Part shown: positions 1 to 7,938 of the stretch, piece by piece | Position numbering within the stretch: the stretch's first letter is position 1 | Layout: each line of letters starts with the position of its first letter | Assembly (NCBI RefSeq): GCF_038896935.1 | Contig: NZ_JBANDC010000001.1 | Location: 467,300 to 531,299, forward strand | Length of the DNA: 64,000 nucleotides | Reading direction: 5' to 3' | Origin: Collimonas rhizosphaerae | GTDB lineage: Bacteria > Pseudomonadota > Gammaproteobacteria > Burkholderiales > Burkholderiaceae_D | Translations under genes and position numbers: made by a program | Notes under the pieces: generated by a model | What the model was told of the DNA's origin: nothing | What the model saw: the letters and a program-made list of their open reading frames with translations, nothing else | Database searches by the model: none

Positions 1-817
1 GACGCAATTGGGATTCACGGGAACACTTAATGCTGGAGATATTTTGAAATCTGGTGTGGCAGGTGCTATCGGTGGTGCTGTGACGGGAGCATATGGAAGT
101 ACTTACGACGCCAGCCGATTGCTGGCGACAACTGCTGCAGGATGTGCGAGTGCTGAGTTGAGTGGGGGAGATTGCAAGAGTGGGGCTGTGAGTGGTTTTG
201 CGACAGCAAGCATAGCGTGGGCTGCGGATGCTATGCGGCAAAGTCAGGTTGTATCCTCTCAGCAATTTGCGGGAGTTTCTGATTCTAACGATCCAACTGG
301 AAAGTTGATTTCAAATGCTACTGGTCCTAGTGTTGGCGTAGATGGGGACGGATACAAAATAGCTGGAACTCGAGTTAGTTTCGATGACCTGAAAAAGTAT
401 GGGAGAGTTGACGTAAATTCTGACGGGACATGGACTTTTACAGGAATAGGCACTAACCCAGAATCGTCTGCACCGTGGACGCTCCAGGAAGCATTAACGA
501 AAGAGGGTGGACTCACTGGGGGTGCGCAAGGATTGCCTGGGACGCTCAAAAATATTCCATACCAAGCTGGAAGTTTTTTCGATAAATTGCTTGAATCATT
601 TGCTGGAACCCACGATTTCTTGGGGAGTGGTTTCTACGATCAACAAGGGAATTTGCAGGCTAATTTGACAAGTTTTCAGCGCAAATGGTTTGAAATGCAG
701 ACTATTGTTGATATTCCCATTGCGGCACCATTTGCAGTATCCACACTTTTGAATCAATATGGAGTGAATATTGATATCCTTAAAAATCAAATTAATAACG
801 CCGAGAAAAAACCATGA
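1..817 (+). CDS. C-terminal end of a large FHA/CdiA-like hemagglutinin exoprotein (5' partial)
   Basis: The frame is open to the left edge (codons ACG CAA precede the first possible TTG start at 8), so only the last ~271 residues of a longer protein are visible. It begins with a Gly/Ala-rich stretch (AGAIGGAVTGAYGS) like the pre-C-terminal region of two-partner secreted hemagglutinins. It ends with a tail containing ESFAGTHDFLGSGFYD and DIPIAAPFAVSTLL, which I recognise from the ends of many FHA-family proteins. Such proteins are exported by a TpsB pore and act in adhesion or contact-dependent inhibition. Base composition is AT-richer than the genes further right, as is usual for variable ends of these loci. 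The stop overlaps the next gene by 4 bp (ATGA). Whether this tail is itself a toxin cannot be told from sequence. Confidence 0.75.
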   Translation, partial: TQLGFTGTLNAGDILKSGVAGAIGGAVTGAYGSTYDASRLLATTAAGCASAELSGGDCKSGAVSGFATASIAWAADAMRQSQVVSSQQFAGVSDSNDPTGKLISNATGPSVGVDGDGYKIAGTRVSFDDLKKYGRVDVNSDGTWTFTGIGTNPESSAPWTLQEALTKEGGLTGGAQGLPGTLKNIPYQAGSFFDKLLESFAGTHDFLGSGFYDQQGNLQANLTSFQRKWFEMQTIVDIPIAAPFAVSTLLNQYGVNIDILKNQINNAEKKP

Positions 818-1482
818 TTTTCAATAGCGAGATAAGTGCTTTATATTTTCTTCGGGAAAATATATTGTTAAAAATAAAATCGGGGATTTTATTACTTCTT
901 TGTACTGGTTGTACTTTTCAAAATGTTAGATATTTATCGATAACTAATCCAGAAACGAAAACAGAGGAAACAGGAACTGTTAGTGGCATTAGAGGAAGTG
1001 AGACTACATTTAAAAGATCTGGGGTGACCGTAAATATAGAATCCAATAGCGTTAGTTCAGGAAAGAATCTAAGAGTCACTCTTTCCTCAGACGGCGCGCA
1101 TAGTGCGATTGTTAACGCAGATTGTTTGTTTGTTGAAAAAAATACTGGATGTGTTAAGTCTAATGTGAATTATTACTATAGCTTGTTTCGAGATGACCAA
1201 GAGTGGAAATTGAAAACACACAGCCAGAACGGAACTAGTTATACAAAGGTGGAGTCACGAAAGACCCCTTCAGTTGATCTAAATTTCAAATATGTTTTTA
1301 TTGATAATTGGAAAAAAGGGACTCCGATTTATACTTTTCTTGTTGCCGTAGATGTGCCACCAAATGCGAAGTATCTCAATTTAAAAATTACACCAATAAA
1401 AATTGATGGTGTCGATGTGGATTTTCCCGAGATTAAGTTAAATACGATCGAAACGGTAACTTCTACTCCCATTATTTATTAG
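814..1482 (+). CDS. Lipoprotein of unknown function coupled to the hemagglutinin end (possible immunity or accessory protein)
   Basis: The 222-residue ORF starts at the ATG that overlaps the upstream stop (ATGA), indicating translational coupling. A hydrophobic segment followed by a lipobox-like LLCTGC (cysteine near residue 33) suggests a lipoprotein. The N-region is long, so a TTG at 865, giving a signal peptide beginning LKIKSGILLLL, may be the true start. The rest is polar, rich in Ser/Thr/Lys and beta-like, with no family I recognise. It is strongly AT-rich compared with the chromosome to the right, a sign of transfer. Position directly behind an FHA/CdiA-like C-terminus is where immunity genes sit, but immunity proteins are rarely lipoproteins, so this role is only a suggestion. 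Confidence 0.6.
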   Translation: MIFNSEISALYFLRENILLKIKSGILLLLCTGCTFQNVRYLSITNPETKTEETGTVSGIRGSETTFKRSGVTVNIESNSVSSGKNLRVTLSSDGAHSAIVNADCLFVEKNTGCVKSNVNYYYSLFRDDQEWKLKTHSQNGTSYTKVESRKTPSVDLNFKYVFIDNWKKGTPIYTFLVAVDVPPNAKYLNLKITPIKIDGVDVDFPEIKLNTIETVTSTPIIY

Positions 1483-2083
1483 GACGTGTTGACATTCAGA
1501 AAAGAAATTTTTCGATAGTTGTCACAAAATCCTGTTAACTTTCTGCTGATAACTCAAACTCCTCAAATTTAGTCAATTCGAGGGGGGGTATCTGCTTTAT
1601 GCCGGAGATTTTCCGAGCACGATATCCGCATTCAGTGGATCCCCGTCTCTCCGCCTGTAACAATAGTAGGGCCCGAACAGCCCACGAGCGACATGAAAGA
1701 GCTAAATGGACGGAAAATCAAAGAACAAAGACGGGACATGGAATCACGAGGCATTGCAAACAGAGCATAGAGTGCTTGTCAATTCTGGGAGCCTCGCACC
1801 AATCCGTACGCTAGCCACCAAATATGCCGTTTCTGTCACGACGATTAAAATGGCTCTGGCCGAAAATAATGCAGTGGGACTAAACGACAATTTCCCGATT
1901 CCGAACAGTCGCGACCCATTTCGGCGCTGCCGAATTTAATTTTTGGACTGATTTGATGGTGGGTCCTAAGCGTCGTGGATGGACGCGAATGACGATCGAA
2001 ATGATGCAAGTGATCGTGCTCGGTCGCGGCGGGTGTTCGTTTGCGTGCTGAATTGACCCATTCCGTTTGACCCTCCCGCCATT
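1483..2083. other. Eroded accessory stretch without a convincing complete gene
   Basis: About 600 bp between the AT-rich lipoprotein gene and a dispersed repeat. Only short ORFs are present and none has clear family membership. The best is the HTH-like fragment at 1706-1939, listed separately. Base composition is mixed. The region reads as debris at the end of a horizontally acquired hemagglutinin locus; no transposase or integrase could be recognised. Confidence 0.5.
1706..1939 (+). CDS. Possible small helix-turn-helix protein or remnant
   Basis: A 77-codon ORF with ATG start. Residues ~32-52 (APIRTLATKYAVSVTTIKMA) have the pattern of a helix-turn-helix: a helix, a short turn and a recognition helix. 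The C-terminus (RDPFRRCRI) looks truncated and there is no clear Shine-Dalgarno sequence. It could be a fragment of a larger DNA-binding protein or a chance ORF. Confidence 0.22.
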   Translation: MDGKSKNKDGTWNHEALQTEHRVLVNSGSLAPIRTLATKYAVSVTTIKMALAENNAVGLNDNFPIPNSRDPFRRCRI

Positions 2084-2210
2084 AAAGCCAGGGTCAGGTC
2101 TTGCAATGCCACATTTCATGTTCTAGCGGCAAAGCCTGGGGCAGATACCGTCTTGAGTAGTAAACCCGTTCGTCAAATGATGTGTCATTGCAAGACCTGC
2201 CCCTGGTTTT
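2084..2210. repeat. Palindromic dispersed element, copy 1 (MITE/REP-like)
   Basis: A ~127 bp unit with ~25 bp inverted ends: left AAAGCCAGGGTCAGGTCTTG, right (reverse complement) near CAAGACCTGCCCCTGGTTTT. Copy 2 lies at 10683-10810 with the same ends and a colinear interior, including GTCATTGCAAGACCTG. No ORF lies inside, so it is non-autonomous. The AGGGTCAG core resembles extragenic palindromes moved by REP-associated (RAYT) transposases; that link is inference. Confidence 0.8.
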
Positions 2211-2258
2211 CTTGACGCAAGCTACTCGCTCTTTGGAATGATGGAGAATTTGCGCACT

Positions 2259-3011
2259 TCATTGCGCTTTATTTTTTCCCGCCTTCGCTACCTGGCGTTT
2301 TTTGGGCTTGTCCAATTTTTCTTTCTCGCATTGATCGAGACATAACAAGGTATCCGCGTAAGACATGAACCGGTTAAGATAATCGGGTGAGATATCGCGC
2401 ATCAATGCCAGTGAGCGCAGCACCAGCATGTGGGAATTAATCGGTCCGGCATTTTTCGGAGCTTGCTCAAGTGCTTGCGCCATCTGTTTGTCGACGCTCA
2501 GTTTTGACCAGGTATCTCTGAAATTCCGTATGGTTTTCAGTTCGGAGCGCGCTCCGACATTTCCCTCCAAACGCGCATCGGCATTTTCCGGAGAATGTTG
2601 CTCAAGTTGGCGCACCAGTGCGCTCAAAGATGCGCATTGTTCGCGGGTCTGCAGAGTAGTGATAAATCGTCGTAATTCTTTGAAATTGCCTGTGGCAAAA
2701 AGTCGCTGCAGATCGTCGGCCGCATGCGGATATTGCTGCATACTGCGGGCGACGGTTTCCTTGGCATCGCCTTGGGCCAAATCAAAGCGCTCTTTAAACG
2801 CCGTCAGCGCTTGCGCCAGCTTGGCATCGAGCATGCGTTTGACGCTCGCCCGATGCGCTATTGCGCGTTTGGCCAGCGCTTCAATATAGTGCAGGCGCAC
2901 GGGGTCGAACTGGTCCGCGCCTGCTGTGCGCAGGGAAGCGATCAGTGTGTTGAAATCAGGGGATGAATCCAGTGGCGCATCCGTGATTTCCCTGCGATCC
3001 GCTTCATTCAT
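2259..3011 (-). CDS. DUF2894-type protein of the motor-like operon
   Basis: A soluble, Arg/Lys- and helix-rich protein of about 250 residues with no signal peptide or membrane segment. It contains FDPVRLHYIEALAKRA, the feature by which I recognise DUF2894, and ends in a Lys-rich tail. I place the start at the ATG at 3011, giving MNEADRRE and an 8 bp overlap with the OmpA gene. A longer frame upstream to 3089 lies wholly inside the OmpA gene. It is the last gene of the DUF3348-DUF802-OmpA-DUF2894 operon. Function is unknown; as a cytoplasmic helical protein encoded with a two-subunit proton-channel-like pair it could be a regulator or cytoplasmic partner of that complex. Confidence 0.8.
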   Translation of the reverse strand: MNEADRREITDAPLDSSPDFNTLIASLRTAGADQFDPVRLHYIEALAKRAIAHRASVKRMLDAKLAQALTAFKERFDLAQGDAKETVARSMQQYPHAADDLQRLFATGNFKELRRFITTLQTREQCASLSALVRQLEQHSPENADARLEGNVGARSELKTIRNFRDTWSKLSVDKQMAQALEQAPKNAGPINSHMLVLRSLALMRDISPDYLNRFMSYADTLLCLDQCEKEKLDKPKKRQVAKAGKNKAQ

Positions 3012-3654
3012 GGGACGGCGTTTTTGCGTGGGAGGTTTTCGGTACGGGCGCCATTTCCACGCGCCGGTTTTGCGCGCGCGCGGTATCATCGGTGTTGGGC
3101 CTTACCGGCTGCTCGGCACCAAACGCTGCCGCAAATACCATGGAAGGTGGCATCCCTTCGTCGATCAAGGTGCGGGTAACTGTCAACGCGCGCTGGGCCG
3201 ATAACTCCCAGTTGTCGGCGAAGGGGCCGCCGCGTATGGACTTGTTGTCGGTAAACCCGCTCACCATCAGCAGTTCATCGCGTGCCGTCAGATAAGCCCG
3301 TAGCGGGGTGACAAGGCTATTTAATAGTTGCCGACCTTCAGGCTGCAACTGGTTCGAATTGAGTGCGAACAGTACCTGGCCACTGATGCCAATACGCCCG
3401 TTGTTTAGCGTGATGCGCCCCGATGCCAGCGGAATCGCGAGAGCTTTTTCCAGGCTCATGCGGCGCTGCTCCTCGACCTGGCGCTTTTTCACTTCGTCTT
3501 GCAGGTGCGATGTCAACTCCATTTGAACACTCACCACGCCGACCAATATCAGCACAAAAGCGCCCAGCAAGCCTGACATCAGGTCGCCAAAAACGGCCCA
3601 GACCGGCGCCGTGTGTTCCATGCCGGCGTCGCTGTCATCCACGCTGTTATGCAT
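3004..3654 (-). CDS. MotB/ZorB-like OmpA-domain protein with a single membrane helix
   Basis: A 216-residue protein. Residues ~18-42 form one transmembrane helix that starts WAVFGDLMSGLLGAFVLILV. Asp24 in FGDLMSG sits where MotB, TolR, ExbD and ZorB carry the ion-conducting aspartate. A short helical linker follows (~45-70), then an OmpA-type peptidoglycan-binding domain (~75-205) with VSGFTDN, LSAQRA and QNRRVEM. The ATG overlaps the TAA of the upstream DUF802 gene by one base, and the stop overlaps the next gene by 8 bp. By homology the OmpA domain anchors to peptidoglycan while the helix joins the MotA-like partner. It is smaller than MotB, and no flagellar genes are nearby. Confidence 0.85.
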   Translation of the reverse strand: MHNSVDDSDAGMEHTAPVWAVFGDLMSGLLGAFVLILVGVVSVQMELTSHLQDEVKKRQVEEQRRMSLEKALAIPLASGRITLNNGRIGISGQVLFALNSNQLQPEGRQLLNSLVTPLRAYLTARDELLMVSGFTDNKSIRGGPFADNWELSAQRALTVTRTLIDEGMPPSMVFAAAFGAEQPVRPNTDDTARAQNRRVEMAPVPKTSHAKTPSHE

Positions 3655-5822
3655 TATTTGACCTCGTCAGCCAACAAAGCTTGCTTGGCCGGGAACTGGC
3701 GCAGCTCTTCAAAAATTTCTTTTTGCGACATCATGCTCAAGTCGATGATTTCACGCGCCTGGGCGACGTAATAGGCGAGTTGTTCGTCGCTTCTCAGCAT
3801 GGATTTGTCCATCGCGCCTTCAATGCGCTGCAGGTTGGCGATCAGCTTTTCATTGGCCTCATTGAACGAGTGCACGGCAAAACCGAAGGCTTCACTCAGG
3901 CTCGATACGTCGACAGCGCTGCTGGTGACATGCGCGGCAATGTCGGAGAGTTTTGCGGTCTCGACGGCGACATTGTCTGAAAACGCACTGCCGGCAGCAT
4001 TGAGCGCCACCGCGGAGGAAGCCACCAGGGAGTCGATCACGGCGCGCTGTTCAACGGAAGCATGATTGATCGCATTGAGCAGGGCATTGAGTGTCTCCAT
4101 GATGCGGCTGCGTTCCTCCAGCAGCTCGTTGTCGCGCGCAACGCTGGTGGAGATTTCCTGGCGCAATTGTCCAATGACTTCCGCCGCGGCGCGCGGGGCT
4201 TCCGAGGCCGTTTGTATGAGTCGCGTGATCGGTTCTTCCAGCGCGGTGCCCAGCGTGGTCAAATGACTTGTCAGCGCAGTTTGCAACTGGCCCAGCCGTT
4301 CAACCGCCGCATTGCCACGCAAGACTTCTTCCTCTTTGAGCGCGCTCAGTTCGGTACGCAACACCCCGGCCAGTTGATTCATGCGTTCGCTGTGCTGCTC
4401 GATCCATTGCGCTTCGGAGGCGATGCGGGATCGCATCAATTCTTCAGCGCCAGCGATCAAGCGCGTTGTTTCGGCTAGCGTATTGCTGGCGCTGGTCTGC
4501 GCATGTTCGGTGATGTGTTGCGCGGTCTGAGTCAAGGTGTCGCAAATTTGCTGCTGCTGAGTAAGCGTTTGCGTGCTCGCTTGTTGCAATTCGTGAGCGA
4601 GCGCCGCCGCCATGGCTTCTAACGATTGCGTCCACGCCTGCTGCCGCTGTTTGTCGCGCTCTGCCTGATTGGTCTGCAGGTTGGCGTAGGTCTCTCCAAC
4701 CTTAGTTACGAGGGCGCCTGAACGCTGCTCGAATGTTTCGTTGAATGCGTCCAGTGAACGGCCCAAGCCGGTGACCATGCTGCTACTTGCCTGTTCGTGG
4801 CTCCTGAGCGCCGCCGTCCAGGTTTCGGCTACGGTGGCGGCGGTAACGCTGAACCGTGCAGAAAGTCCGTCAAGTTGCGTCTGCGCCGCATCGGCCACAC
4901 GCTCGTGCATCAACTTCGCTTCACTTGCGATCCCGCTCATCGCCGCCTCGACCACGGGTTTGATACTTTCGCCGGCAGCATGCGCGCTCTGGCTCAAGCT
5001 CTCGCGCAGGGATTGATCTACTGCGGATGCCAGATCGGTGTACACGCCTTTGACATTGCTGTGAAATTCCTCCTGATTGCTGAGTAAGCGCTGATTCAGC
5101 TGTTGGCTCGTGGCCTCCATTTGCACCATCATCGCCTGCAATTTATCGACTACCTGAGGCAAGGCCTGAGATTGCAACTGCAGCGCCTTGAAGGTTTCCT
5201 GACGCTGATGTGTGAGTGAAAAGCGGCGCAATACCGTCGCAATCCTGGTGTCCAGTAGCTGCGCCGCCAGCATTCTTTCGCGTCGGCAGAGCGCCGACAT
5301 CAGGCCCAGCATCGCAGATGCGGCAACCCCTGCTACCGAGGTGCCGAACGCCAGCCCCAATCCCTTGATCGGCACGGACAGTGCAGAGCGGATCGCCTCA
5401 AGATCGGTGGTTTTTTCCAATGCAAACACTGCGCCGTTGAGGGTGACGACCATTCCCAAAAACGTGCCCAGCATCCCCAGCATCACCAGCAGCCCGACCA
5501 GATAAGGCGTGAGGGCGGGGCCGGGCAAGCCGACACGCTCGCCCTCGATGCGCAAACGCACGGAGTTTTGTAGTGAATTATGCACGCGGTCGAGCCAGCC
5601 GCCGAGTTCCGGCAGGTTTTCAGGAATTGCCGCCAGCGCGGCTGCCAATGTGGATGTCGCCCGACGAAACTGACGTAGTTCGAACGCTCCGAACACATAG
5701 ACTACGCCAATGACAGCCGTCATCGCCAGCGCCAGAAAACTGGAGTGGATAAATCCGACTCCCATCCAAACGACTCCAAGTGCGCCCAAGATGAAGGCGA
5801 CTGTAAATAAATATCTATTCAT
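3654..5822 (-). CDS. DUF802 protein: MotA/TolQ/ExbB-like channel subunit with a ~540-residue helical tail
   Basis: A 722-residue protein. Hydrophobic helices lie at about 5-25, 29-48, 106-129 and 150-178. The last two carry LGMLGTFLGMVVTL and GLAFGTSVAGVAASA, the pattern of the pore helices of ExbB/TolQ/MotA (compare GLLGTVxG and the A-T..GL..AIP region). From ~180 to the end it is soluble, Ala/Gln/Glu-rich and predicted helical or coiled coil, with loosely repeated units (DUF802). This layout, a short channel domain plus a very long cytoplasmic tail, is the one known for ZorA of Zorya defence. The start overlaps the DUF3348 stop (ATGA). Family assignment as DUF802 is from recognition; motor function is inference. 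Confidence 0.85.
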   Translation of the reverse strand: MNRYLFTVAFILGALGVVWMGVGFIHSSFLALAMTAVIGVVYVFGAFELRQFRRATSTLAAALAAIPENLPELGGWLDRVHNSLQNSVRLRIEGERVGLPGPALTPYLVGLLVMLGMLGTFLGMVVTLNGAVFALEKTTDLEAIRSALSVPIKGLGLAFGTSVAGVAASAMLGLMSALCRRERMLAAQLLDTRIATVLRRFSLTHQRQETFKALQLQSQALPQVVDKLQAMMVQMEATSQQLNQRLLSNQEEFHSNVKGVYTDLASAVDQSLRESLSQSAHAAGESIKPVVEAAMSGIASEAKLMHERVADAAQTQLDGLSARFSVTAATVAETWTAALRSHEQASSSMVTGLGRSLDAFNETFEQRSGALVTKVGETYANLQTNQAERDKQRQQAWTQSLEAMAAALAHELQQASTQTLTQQQQICDTLTQTAQHITEHAQTSASNTLAETTRLIAGAEELMRSRIASEAQWIEQHSERMNQLAGVLRTELSALKEEEVLRGNAAVERLGQLQTALTSHLTTLGTALEEPITRLIQTASEAPRAAAEVIGQLRQEISTSVARDNELLEERSRIMETLNALLNAINHASVEQRAVIDSLVASSAVALNAAGSAFSDNVAVETAKLSDIAAHVTSSAVDVSSLSEAFGFAVHSFNEANEKLIANLQRIEGAMDKSMLRSDEQLAYYVAQAREIIDLSMMSQKEIFEELRQFPAKQALLADEVK

Positions 5823-6565
5823 TGCGTATCTTTGTTATTGAATGCTTCGAGGAGACCCATCGCCGGTTGTAAGCGAAGCTCCATTTCAGCCAGCAGCAGC
5901 ATTTGCATGTCATTGGAAAAACGCGCCAGCCAGGTTCCGGCTTGCGTCCAACTGGCAGAGTTGTCTGCCTGCTGAGTATCAACCAGCATCTGCTGATGTG
6001 TTTTGTACAATTGCTCGAAACGTTTTTTAAGAAGCACCGGCACCTTCGAGAGCAATTTACTCTCGCGATCGCGCAGTATTCCTTCGAGCGCCGCGTCCAG
6101 GTCGGCAAGCTTTTTGAGCCTTGGCGACACCTTTGCAAGCGCTTCCCGGACATTGACCCGCAGGGGCTGAATGCGCAATTCCATGTCCCGTTGATGCGTA
6201 TCATAGAACCGGCGATACGGTGCGTAGGCCGCCGCAAGGTCCATCGGCAGTTCGATGTGCGTCTTGTCCAAGTTAAGCGAGCAGCTTTTCATGATCGAAT
6301 TGATCAAGCTAGTCTGTATCCGGTGGAATTCGATACCGACCTCAGCGCCCAGGGGAAGTTGCACTTCGTGCTGCATTTTCGGCAGACTCGTAATGCTGTC
6401 GCTGTGCACAGCAGATAGGGTGATTGCGTCGGTAAAATGAATCCACAGGCCTAGTTTTTCTGCAAACGCATTCTCGGGCTCGGCAGCATCCACAATGGCC
6501 AAGTCAGCGAGACAACGAATTAATTTTGAACTGTGGAAATTTGTACGCAGTGATACTCGCGTCAT
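5819..6565 (-). CDS. DUF3348-type protein, first gene of the motor-like operon
   Basis: A soluble protein of ~248 residues, helix-rich and without signal or membrane segments. N-terminal features include SSKLIRCLADLAIVD and FAEKLGLWIHFTDAITLS, by which I recognise DUF3348. The start is taken at the ATG at 6565 (MTRVSLRTNF); a second ATG lies five codons upstream at 6580, and neither has a strong Shine-Dalgarno. Its stop overlaps the DUF802 start by 4 bp, so the four genes are likely co-translated. Function unknown. Constant association with the DUF802/OmpA pair in Burkholderiales, as I recall it, suggests a cytoplasmic partner of that complex. Confidence 0.8.
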   Translation of the reverse strand: MTRVSLRTNFHSSKLIRCLADLAIVDAAEPENAFAEKLGLWIHFTDAITLSAVHSDSITSLPKMQHEVQLPLGAEVGIEFHRIQTSLINSIMKSCSLNLDKTHIELPMDLAAAYAPYRRFYDTHQRDMELRIQPLRVNVREALAKVSPRLKKLADLDAALEGILRDRESKLLSKVPVLLKKRFEQLYKTHQQMLVDTQQADNSASWTQAGTWLARFSNDMQMLLLAEMELRLQPAMGLLEAFNNKDTQ

Positions 6566-6990
6566 ATGCAGTGCAATCAAAATCGAAAAAAGCAGGAAGG
6601 CTAGCAGTTCGCGCAGCTATTCGCATAAACACACGTTTTGGTCCTGCTCCAGCAAATCCGAGCTACTTTCTGTGGACATTTTATGGCGCACGTAACCTTG
6701 TAATTATATCGTGGAGGAGTAGGAAACTCAAACAAGTAGGAAATGCAAGCTGTGCTTCCGCATGAAGATGCGTGCTGCGTAAGCCTTTCCGGCTGAGCCT
6801 TATGGCGGAACCCCCAGCAATGATGCACGCTCCGCGGTATCCCACGTGGCAAGGTTGCGGACATTTTTAAGACTGATTTTTTGGTATGATTCTTTTGAGT
6901 AATACGAGGTCTTGCCATTCAAGACGGTATCTGACTCTGGTTTTTCGATCGGCCATTTTTTTGATCGACTTATGATTTGGCCGGCGATGT
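6566..6990. other. Intergenic region upstream of the DUF3348 operon; no gene seen
   Basis: About 425 bp. It should contain the promoter of the minus-strand motor-like operon, but I could not pick convincing -35/-10 boxes. The 105-codon minus-strand ORF here (6601-6918) is Cys/His/Thr-rich without ribosome site or recognisable features and is not believed. Confidence 0.5.
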
Positions 6991-7024
6991 AAAAAAGGCC
7001 CTGCAATGCTGCAGGGCCTTTTTT
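6991..7024 (-). terminator. Intrinsic terminator (works in both directions) after the secreted Ala/Lys-rich gene
   Basis: Perfect 15-bp stem AAAAAAGGCCCTGCA / TGCAGGGCCTTTTTT with a 4-nt loop (7006-7009). It lies 22 bp beyond the stop of the minus-strand gene at 7046 and ends in a T run on either strand. Confidence 0.9.
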
Positions 7025-7045
7025 CATATCAGTGAATTTTTATGG

Positions 7046-7426
7046 TTATGCTGCTTTTTTCGCGGTAGCAGCAGCTGGTTGTTTGTGATGTTTCTTTGCA
7101 TGCTTTTTATGTGAATGGACTGTCGCTGGCTTGTCATTGACCACGGCCTTCTGAGCAGGAGTAGGAGTACTCGCTGGCAAGGTGCCAACGCTAGCTGGCA
7201 AAGCACCAAGGGAAGATGTTTTGGCATCTACTTTAGCGGCAGCCGCTGACGTTACATTGTTTGCGGTGTTCGTGGCTGCCGTTTTAGCGGTTGTGGTTGC
7301 CGAGGTTTTAGCTGCGTCGACTGCACCATTGGCCATTGTATTGACGTCGGCTTTGGCCGGCATTTGCGCATATGCAGTGCCGATGGCAAAAGTTGCGATA
7401 GCGACGGCGGAGATCAGCTTTTTCAT
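7046..7426 (-). CDS. Small secreted Ala/Thr/Lys/His-rich protein
   Basis: A 126-residue protein with a clear Sec signal peptide (MKKLISAVAIATFAIGTAYA, cleavage about residue 20). The mature part is low-complexity, Ala/Thr/Val-rich, and ends in a basic, His-rich tail (HSHKKHAKKHHKQP). Composition recalls acid-shock (Asr-like) or histone-like secreted peptides, but there is no sequence identity I can claim. It is monocistronic with its own strong terminator. The His/Lys cluster could bind metal, nucleic acid or envelope polyanions; this is inference. Confidence 0.7.
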   Translation of the reverse strand: MKKLISAVAIATFAIGTAYAQMPAKADVNTMANGAVDAAKTSATTTAKTAATNTANNVTSAAAAKVDAKTSSLGALPASVGTLPASTPTPAQKAVVNDKPATVHSHKKHAKKHHKQPAAATAKKAA

Positions 7427-7653
7427 GGTGTATCCATCCTTTGATATTTATATGCAGGCATTTCCTGCATGCTCCAGTAACGTGAGCGGTGGGAATGTGT
7501 TGACGCAACAATGTAAACAATTGAAAAATCTCCTTTTTGATCAGCGTTCCTTCATCGCATTGCAATAGACTGTGCGTCAAATTATGACGCTCAATTTAAT
7601 GGGCATAAATTGCTTGCATTTATAAATCGCAATTTTTTAAAGGGAGTAACGCG

Positions 7654-7938
7654 ATGAACAAAACTGAATTGATCGACGCCATTGCTGCGGATGCAGAAAT
7701 CTCGAAAGTCGGTGCGCAACGCGTATTGGATTCCGTCATTAACCAAGTGGTCAAGGCGGTGACCAAAGACGATACGGTGCAATTGATCGGATTCGGTTCG
7801 TTTTCCGCAGGCAAGCGTGCCGCACGCGTTGGCCGCAATCCACGTACGGGCGAAGAGATTAAGATTGCTGCCGCCAAAACTGTGAAATTTGCAGCCGGTA
7901 AGGGATTCAAAGATACCGTGAATAAAAAGAAGAAATAA
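7654..7938 (+). CDS. HU-family DNA-binding protein
   Basis: A 94-residue protein of the usual HU length. The N-terminal helices (MNKTELIDAIAADAEISK) are followed by the beta-arm region GFGSFSAGKRAARVGRNPRT, which contains the RNPRTG tip that intercalates into the DNA minor groove. The C-terminus is Lys-rich. It is preceded by AAAGGGAGTAACGCG, a good ribosome site. HU dimers bend and compact DNA. The stop overlaps the RlpA start (TAATG), an unusual partner that suggests co-translation. Confidence 0.95.
   Translation: MNKTELIDAIAADAEISKVGAQRVLDSVINQVVKAVTKDDTVQLIGFGSFSAGKRAARVGRNPRTGEEIKIAAAKTVKFAAGKGFKDTVNKKKK

Noticed and set aside
1599..1814. 71-codon ORF in the eroded region
   Set aside because: His/Arg/Ser-rich without motif; the overlapping frame at 1706 has a better HTH-like pattern.
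2259..6565. Complete Zorya defence system
   Set aside because: Only ZorA/ZorB-like components are visible; no ZorC, helicase/nuclease ZorD or HNH ZorE gene lies beside them, and the extra partners are DUF3348 and DUF2894.
6601..6918. 105-codon minus-strand ORF
   Set aside because: No ribosome site, composition unlike neighbouring genes, no recognisable domain; lies in a promoter region.
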